From Solen grandis (lineage: Eukaryota; Mollusca; Bivalvia; Adapedonta; Solenidae), in the NCBI GenBank assembly GCA_021229015.1, contig CM037783.1:25238052-25302051 (forward strand): a DNA stretch of 64,000 nt, in the 5' to 3' direction. How positions within the stretch are numbered: the first letter of the stretch is position 1; every line of letters begins with the position of its first letter. Position numbers and translations under genes: made by a program. This document shows positions 58,147 through 64,000 of the stretch, piece after piece. Below the pieces are notes generated by a model. The model was not told where the DNA came from. It worked only from the letters and a program-made list of their open reading frames with translations, and did not search any database.

Positions 58147-58327
58147 GTCAAACCTGCTTTAAGCGGTCAGTCAAGGAAACAAGAAAAAGGAACCGCTTAA
58201 CAGAGGTGATCTCTAAATGAAGGTTTAACATGTAACAAAATGCTAGTTTGGTAATATCAAAACTAACCGCTAAATGCAGGTTGACCGCTTAATACAGGTG
58301 GCCGCTAGAACATGTTCAACTGTATAC
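58147..58327. mobile_element. Short MITE-like element (accgctta family)
   Basis: Left end actgtcaaacctgctttaag and right end (reverse complement) acagttgaacatgttctag share a weak inverted relation, and 'accgctta' occurs several times inside. Similar ends occur in the element at 53206, so they may be one TA-type family. Confidence 0.4.
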
Positions 58328-58873
58328 ATTTTTAAATGATTAGTAGTCCGTGTTGGCTCACTGTTTTACACGATTTTTACGACTACGAATGAGAAAAAAC
58401 ATCAACTGACATGGCGTTTTAAGTAAAATAATTAAGCGAATATAGAAGATGATTTAGTACTTCAAATTTTAAGCTTTATATTACGTTTGAAAACGAATTT
58501 CTTGCTTTTTTTCCCTATACTGTTGTTTTTCTTCCTATTTAATGTAGGAAATTATAGACTTATAGACGAGAGCGATTAATATAAGTTGTGATAACTTTTC
58601 GTAATTTATGTAAAATAAATAAAAAATAAGAATATTGTCATTCTTTTAATTACAACCCAATGAATTACGTTTAACACCATTTCACAAATTTATAAGGATT
58701 TAATTGACTTTCATGTATGATATTGACACCATCAAAGACAAGTGTAGCTGGCGTTACATTATTTTTTTACTTTTTACTGAAAAAAAAAAAAATATCTTTA
58801 AAAAGTCTCACAAGAAATCTAGCTCTTCATATTTCGTTTTTATTGTAACTATTCCCCATGGTATCAGTACGAG

Positions 58874-59292
58874 ATATGGTCCAACATTCAAAGTTAAATT
58901 TTTTTTTTTTTCATTTCATTTTTATAACTTGATTCTTTTATCTAGCAATTCATTAATTATAAAACCAGTTGAAACAAATGACCGTCGAATGCGTGCGAAT
59001 AAGGGCAATGGAATATTCGTGTATGATGCATAGAATGATACAAAATAAATCCGTCGGTGAATATGGTCCAACCATAACTTTCAACAATCAAGATTAATAT
59101 CAGATATTTTTTTCCTTCATTTTTAAAACTGGATTTTTTTTTTTCTAGCATTTATTAATAATAAAACCAGTTGAAACAAATGCCCTTCGAATGCGGGTTA
59201 AGGCAGACAACATATTATTCGCTTTAGAAATGTTGAACGAAGGGGCTTTCTATCCGAGTATAAAGTAAAGAATGATACAAAATATAACCGTC
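58874..59292. repeat. Divergent tandem duplication, about 190-230 bp units
   Basis: Atatggtccaac begins units at 58874 and 59061. Each then has a T-rich tract, 'ctagcaattcattaattataaaaccagttgaaacaaatg' or its variant, 'cgaatgcg', and ends with 'agaatgatacaaaata(a)a(t)ccgtc'. The copies differ substantially, so the duplication is old. Confidence 0.7.
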
Positions 59293-59299
59293 ATTAATT

Positions 59300-59783
59300 G
59301 TTTCACAACAAATGATTAAAAGAGTTTCTTTGTACGCGAACTAGTCCCATGAAACCATTATGTCAGCGTAGTTTTCCTTTATAATAGCAATCGGGGAGTA
59401 GAGCTGAGAGCTGAGAACTGTAATACCACGAACAGTAAACAAACTATTTCACTGTCACATTGTCGATGTTGGAGGCATCAGTTAATTTCGTTTGGGATAT
59501 AGGAAATGCAATAAAACCTTTATAAAATTGAAGTGAATCAATTCTTGAGAAATAAAAGAAGCTGTGAAATAAGTAATTCAGTCATTGATTCCAATATAAA
59601 TGCGGCGGGGTTTATTTAATTAAATATGAAAAAGAAAGAAAATGTGTCTGGAAATAATGCATGAAATGTTATGTCCAATATTGTGATATTGATGTATGTT
59701 GCTGAAACGATATGCGACCATTATCATTTATCCTCAGTATAGGGTAGAGTGATAAACAGCGATAATATCCCAATCATATATAT
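59300..59783. other. Non-coding, nothing recognised
   Basis: Unique AT-rich sequence. An imperfect gagagctgagagctgagaac repeat occurs at 59402-59417. Confidence 0.45.
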
Positions 59784-60266
59784 CGGTCCTGGCGGTCTTG
59801 TGCTTAGAGCGTCCGTCCCGTGACCGTAGTCGTGGGTTCGATCCACGTCTGCGAAATTACTGAAGTCGTACCAAAATAGCACTGGTATAGCCCCATTGTA
59901 TGGTAGCATACTGTAAAATAATTAATTTTCGTTGATATAAGATTTCGTGGAATTTGTAATGAAATCAATTTCGTTGGTGCATATATTCGTGGAATCATGT
60001 TCTAGAAATCGGGAGGTCTGTTAAATAAACAGTTTTCGTGGAGATTAATATTCGTGAATAAAGCCGTCAACGAAATCAGCGAGAATAAGTCCCCCACGAA
60101 AATTAATAATTCTACAGTATAAGGGCAGCTACAGGACTGGTTGGCCCGGTGTCAGGATAACGTGACTTGGTGTGATACCATGCTGCAGTGTGGCAGCTCT
60201 ATATTTGTCTCAAGTTGTCATCGTCTCAAAATGACTGAAATACTGTCGGCGGTAAACAAACAAGCA
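59784..60266 (+). mobile_element. tRNA-derived SINE interrupted by a MITE
   Basis: Head 'cggtcctggcggtcttgtgc' (A box like) and 'gtgggttcgatccacgtctg' (well-kept B box), then 'aagtcgtaccaaaatagcactggtatagcccc'. The body stops at 59908 and resumes at 60120 with 'aagggcagctacaggactgg', 'gtcaggataacgtgactt', 'catgctgcagtgtggcagc', 'tctcaaaatgactgaaatactgt'. The interruption is the MITE at 59911-60117. Confidence 0.82.
59911..60117. mobile_element. TA-flanked MITE nested in the SINE
   Basis: 207 bp. Left end ctgtaaaataattaattttcgt and right end (reverse complement) ctgtagaattattaattttcgt agree at 20 of 22 positions. TA lies on both sides (59909-59910 and 60118-60119), as for Tc1/mariner-type insertion. 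Internal 'tttcgtgga' repeats in both directions. Non-coding. Confidence 0.85.
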
Positions 60267-60269
60267 TAT

Positions 60270-61745
60270 CCCATCATATGCAGTCATTTCTTGGAATGAA
60301 GTGCTCGAGAATAAAAGCAGGTCGTTCACAGATGGTCATAACTAAGAATTTGATTTTAACTATATGTATATATAACGTCTATCATTACCCGTCTACAGAC
60401 ACATGGTCACCCAATGCAACCATCCGTGATTGTAAAAAAAATAAAAAAAATAAATAAAAAAATAAGGGGTTTCCCTATTACAGGCAAGTTAAAAAAAAGG
60501 ATTAGCAAGATGAAGGTTTATATTTGGAGGCGTTTAAAACTTTCTAAAATTTTCAATGAATTTTTGGCTTGTTCAACGTGAGCTGTTATAATTACCCTTC
60601 GTCCCCGTCAATAATAATTCGCGTATAAAGATATCTTCTCCGTAACCCCTTAGTAGAGAAAAATGGAATTTCAATGGAATTTAGTTTCATTAGGTACATA
60701 TTAATACCCCATGTCCCTCAACCATAATTACTAAAGTCAAGTCATTTGGATAATGAGACTCTCGGCAGAGGATAGTTTCCATAAATACATCTCCTTTGAA
60801 ACTATTGAGTAGAGATAAACAAAACTTGGCATAGATGCTCATTGATAGGCCTTTTACTTAAAATACTTTATATAATTTACTTGATTCACGAAGAACTATG
60901 ATTGCAATGAAAACAAAAATAATTTCTTTAAATAGAACTTAAAAAAATCACCTTTTCTGAATTCTTGAATCCCTAAAAAATGAAGCCTATATAATCGATA
61001 TAACTTTCTCTTAACTTGTAGATCATGATACAATGCAATTAATTTTGTATATAAATCACCTTAGAATTCATAACAGAATTGCAGAATATGTAATAGTATG
61101 TAGTTTCCAAGGATGGGTTGGTCATATGTGTTCTTTTTATATCAGTAAGACGGTTAAATCTTGGTCACAGCAGAGTAAATCAAGAAACCCTGATTTTTTG
61201 AAGATACTGTGAAAATAATTAAAAAAAAAAAAAAAAAAAAAGATACTCCTCTTGGTCCAGAGGTTTCTTCATGGATCCAGTTTATTTTAGCATCTTCTAA
61301 GAAGGATCACCCAAGATCCAGTGACTTCAACGAAGGTTTTTTAAATGAACTTGTTGACGCAGAAGGTAATCATGTCAGCGATTTGTGACCACTATTTACC
61401 ATCTCGTTGTCCTTTATACGAAATAAAACTTTAACGAATTTTTTTGTAATTTCCAGACTACAGCTGATTATCAAATATTTCTTTATTATCATAACAGTGA
61501 TCTTGGTCAAATATGTATTATACATGTATTAAAATATGTCTCTGCTTGAACGCAAACTCCTTTGTTTGAAGTGCTTAAGATAAGTGTTATTATTGTTTTA
61601 GAGTTGTTTTGTCACTATGGCAATTATTTGTAATAGAGTAAGAACCCAGCAATTTTCAAATGGAGTGAATCCCCGTTTGTGCAAACTAACTGGAAGGTTT
61701 CCTAACATTAAAAATCAAATTAACAGACTGGTGAGGTAGATCTTT
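60270..61745. other. AT-rich non-coding stretch
   Basis: Includes A-rich runs at about 60431-60465 and 61219-61241, the latter possibly an old retroposon tail. No gene is recognised. Confidence 0.5.
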
Positions 61746-61747
61746 GG

Positions 61748-62245
61748 CAGAGCTAGGAATCAAAACTGCGTCGTACTATTCATTTTGTAATCAAAACCGC
61801 CATTTTGACAACTGCGTCGTACCATATCTAAATGCAACTGCGTCTTACCATTTTGTATAAATCATTGTTTTATTGAAAAATAATTTTCTGTTTCAAATGG
61901 GACTTTGTCTCATGACGTGAAAATGTATATAGTAACTTTAACGAGTATAAATACAGTTTAAGGGTGAAAACGCTGGATAAAGCAATTCCAACTGTGTAGT
62001 ATCCTGTCAAATTCTTCTCCATTTCGAATTTTCAGTTCGCTATATTTTTTGTTTTTCGAAATGGATTTTCAAGTTGCATACACCATATAAAGCGGAAAAA
62101 TTAGTAGCCTGTTCATACATGTGCCTCGTTATCATGCAATTTCTACACAAACAGTAATGAATAAAAAATATACCTTTTTCTTTTCAAAATGGCGGCTTTT
62201 GTTTACAAAATGAATGGTAACACGCAGTTTTGATTCCTAGCCCTG
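61748..62245. mobile_element. MITE with about 65-bp terminal inverted repeats
   Basis: Left cagagctaggaatcaaaactgcgtcgtactattcattttgtaatcaaaa-ccgccattttga (61748-61815) and the reverse complement of 62180-62245 (cagggctaggaatcaaaactgcgtgttaccattcattttgtaaacaaaagccgccattttga) agree at most positions. A third partial copy of the end motif (caactgcgtcttaccattttgta) is at 61836-61858. About 498 bp, non-coding; each arm carries an aaaatggcgg motif. Confidence 0.82.
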
Positions 62246-62688
62246 TTCAGGTTGACATTTAAACGAAATTCACTTAATGACTAATTTGAATGCGCAATGT
62301 TCAACTGAAGCTGTTAATGGATCATTGCGAGTTAATATTATTGATTGACGTTTATTGATTGACGTTTATTGACAGGAATTACAAGAGAAATTTGCATATC
62401 TTCACACGCAAAGACAATTTTATCAGTTTAAAAAGCAATAATGTTGGCCATTGCAGTCAACGCCAAATCAGATGGTTCTGGTATGTTGCATTTTTTATTT
62501 TAATACAAGCTATACTATGTTCATACTTAAATACCTTACAAACTTGGTATACTTAAGTGATTCGAGGCTTTACATGTCTTATACAAAGTAATAATACATA
62601 GTTATGCTTAACGTCAATGTAAATACTTGAGACTAAAGTAAAGAAGCAAGACCGGTATACTTTCCGTCAGGAAAAAAATGTTCATTTA

Positions 62689-62763
62689 ACATAATGTACC
62701 AAGCATACTGAAATGAGGTATTAACATAATGTACCAAGCATACTGAAATGAGGTATTAACATA
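62689..62763. repeat. 35-bp perfect tandem duplication
   Basis: The unit starting gtaccaagcatactgaaatg at 62696 repeats at 62731 with no differences, and the third copy begins (aacata). Perfect identity suggests recent slippage. Confidence 0.92.
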
Positions 62764-62769
62764 AACGAA

Positions 62770-63558
62770 ACAGACGGTTTAATGTTCTTTATTGATTTTA
62801 TTTTTTGAACCTGGGTTTGATCTGCGATACGATGCATTAAAATTGGCATCGTCTTGTAAATCATAAATTCATAGTCTTATGGTATATGAAATACATTATA
62901 TTCTATGAGTATGCATTATCTTATCGAAACTAGGTGTTAATATATTTAACTGGAACCAGCATGAAGGGGTTATTACAGTAATATGAATAAGATTATACGA
63001 ATCATTTTGTCAGTAAATGACGCAGACATAATAAATAGTTTTTTTTAAGACTGTATTAACTTATATGCCATACATTTCTACATAATTGTGATGCGTTGTT
63101 GTTAAAGTAAATACAACTTATTTTATATGAAATAGAAATTAATGTATCATCCAAAAATATTTTTTGCAATTCTGACATTAATTGGGCACCATGTCATAAT
63201 GGTGCTTTAAAGGATTTATTTTTTATTCTCTGTAATGCAACATTCAACACCTCGAAGACATCAACAGTCTGCTTAGCGAACGAAAAAATCCTTTAGATAT
63301 TTGTCAAATTTGAAAAATTGAAGATTACTGATTTTTATAATAAGGTTTGAAAATAAAATAGGACAACGTTTAACCCCGTCTTAATTCAACATATTTTTTA
63401 ATCATTTTGTTAAGTTGCTGAAAGCAATAATTCGAGAGCGTTTTTTTTCTTCTCAGATTTGCATTTCAAAACGTCTTTTATCACATGCCTAACCCTAATG
63501 CTCTCAAATTGCTCTGTTTTGAAATTGCTCACAGGAAAATGTTGGCCATTGTAACTTA
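62770..63558. other. AT-rich non-coding stretch
   Basis: Nothing recognised. Confidence 0.45.
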
Positions 63559-63967
63559 TTAACATAAATAAATGATAGGATAACTTGAGAAACTTGCTTT
63601 ATAATGTAGACACAAGACATAAATACACTCCTCTGTACTCACGATCTTTACAAAACATGATTTTCCCATGTCTTGTACGTTATTACTCGGAAGAACTTCA
63701 AATAACAGATACGCACCTATGCCATTTGATAGCAATGTGAAAACAAGTGCAGTCTGTTCAAATGATAAAATTAAGCAAAACAAGTCTATAACTGCGTATT
63801 TCTGGATACTTGTCGTGGTAATGTTAAGTGAATTTATGTGTAGCCGTTCATTGCTGGTATTAAGAGAAATACGTGTAACACAAGATAACAAGATAACGGA
63901 TAGGCTCTGGAGTTTTATTTTCAGACAGTTTTCAACTGGTTTTGACAACATGCCGTTTCTTAGATGA
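63559..63967. other. Two overlapping open frames on opposite strands, unassigned
   Basis: The minus strand (63951-63559) is open for 130 residues and the plus strand (63668-63967) for 99. The plus frame has one possible membrane segment (ITAYFWILVVVMLSEFM). The minus frame is Leu/Ile/Ser-rich with scattered cysteines. Open frames on both strands of this GC-moderate patch are the only hint of a gene edge at the end of the window. No family is recognised; at most one could be real. Confidence 0.15.
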
Positions 63968-64000
63968 AAAAAACAAACTAATCAGATAAGTCAAACCTCA

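Noticed and set aside
59784..59860. Functional tRNA gene
   Set aside because: The head runs into the SINE body shared with 56661-56960; no acceptor stem closes it.

Overview
The window looks like a stretch of an invertebrate, most likely bivalve mollusc, nuclear genome. It is AT-rich and has no operons or dense coding sequence. It carries repeat types known from bivalves: pearl-like/Helentron-derived non-autonomous elements with internal tandem arrays that follow a 'gtccgtccgtc' stretch, tRNA-headed SINEs, TTAA and TA MITEs, and mollusc-like non-LTR retrotransposons. I find no intact host gene. Two runs of exactly 100 N (203-302 and 50303-50402) mark scaffold gaps.

Layout. 1-202 is a tandem repeat running into the first gap. 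2150-2750 holds short satellite-like sequence (CATGG-rich and CCGTGG-rich). 2757-7731 is a decayed but nearly full-length Helentron-type rolling-circle transposon. In order it has a DUF6570-like region, an HUH Rep nuclease with the H-x-H motif and a YACAMY tyrosine motif, a PIF1-like helicase with Walker A and B, and an AP-type endonuclease domain fused at the end. It is broken by many small frameshifts and followed by two hairpins. 8.9-10.65 kb holds TTAA MITEs and a pearl-like element with a 147/148-bp array. 12.7-18.1 kb is a cluster of one Helentron-derived non-autonomous family (166-bp units, conserved 3' hairpin end, 5' nested hairpin). One copy (14805-18096) is split by a 5'-truncated L1/Tx1-like LINE flanked by a perfect 13-bp target-site duplication. 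18.1-20.1 kb is a minus-strand Jockey-like non-LTR fragment (gag-like ORF1 and endonuclease, no reverse transcriptase). 21.2-23.35 kb has further array elements and tRNA-derived SINEs.

23.58-50.30 kb is a different kind of sequence. Almost every homopolymer is lengthened, including 52 consecutive G, and frames break constantly. I read this as unpolished or collapsed assembly rather than biology. Faint repeats (SINE bodies, a ~170-bp array, a ~175-bp array at 49-50.2 kb) can still be recognised in it. Gene calls there are unsafe; one possible signal-peptide exon (minus strand, ~28.08-28.24 kb) is noted.

50.4-64 kb is clean non-coding sequence with SINEs, MITEs (one nested inside a SINE with TA duplications), a large fold-back element (56145-56601), and short tandem duplications. 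A possible 5' exon with a CRE-like palindrome upstream lies at 50.55-50.91 kb on the minus strand.

The unifying theme is transposon ecology. An (inactive) autonomous Helentron sits within a few kb of several non-autonomous, array-bearing elements of the type such machinery is thought to mobilise. Two independent nested insertions give relative ages.
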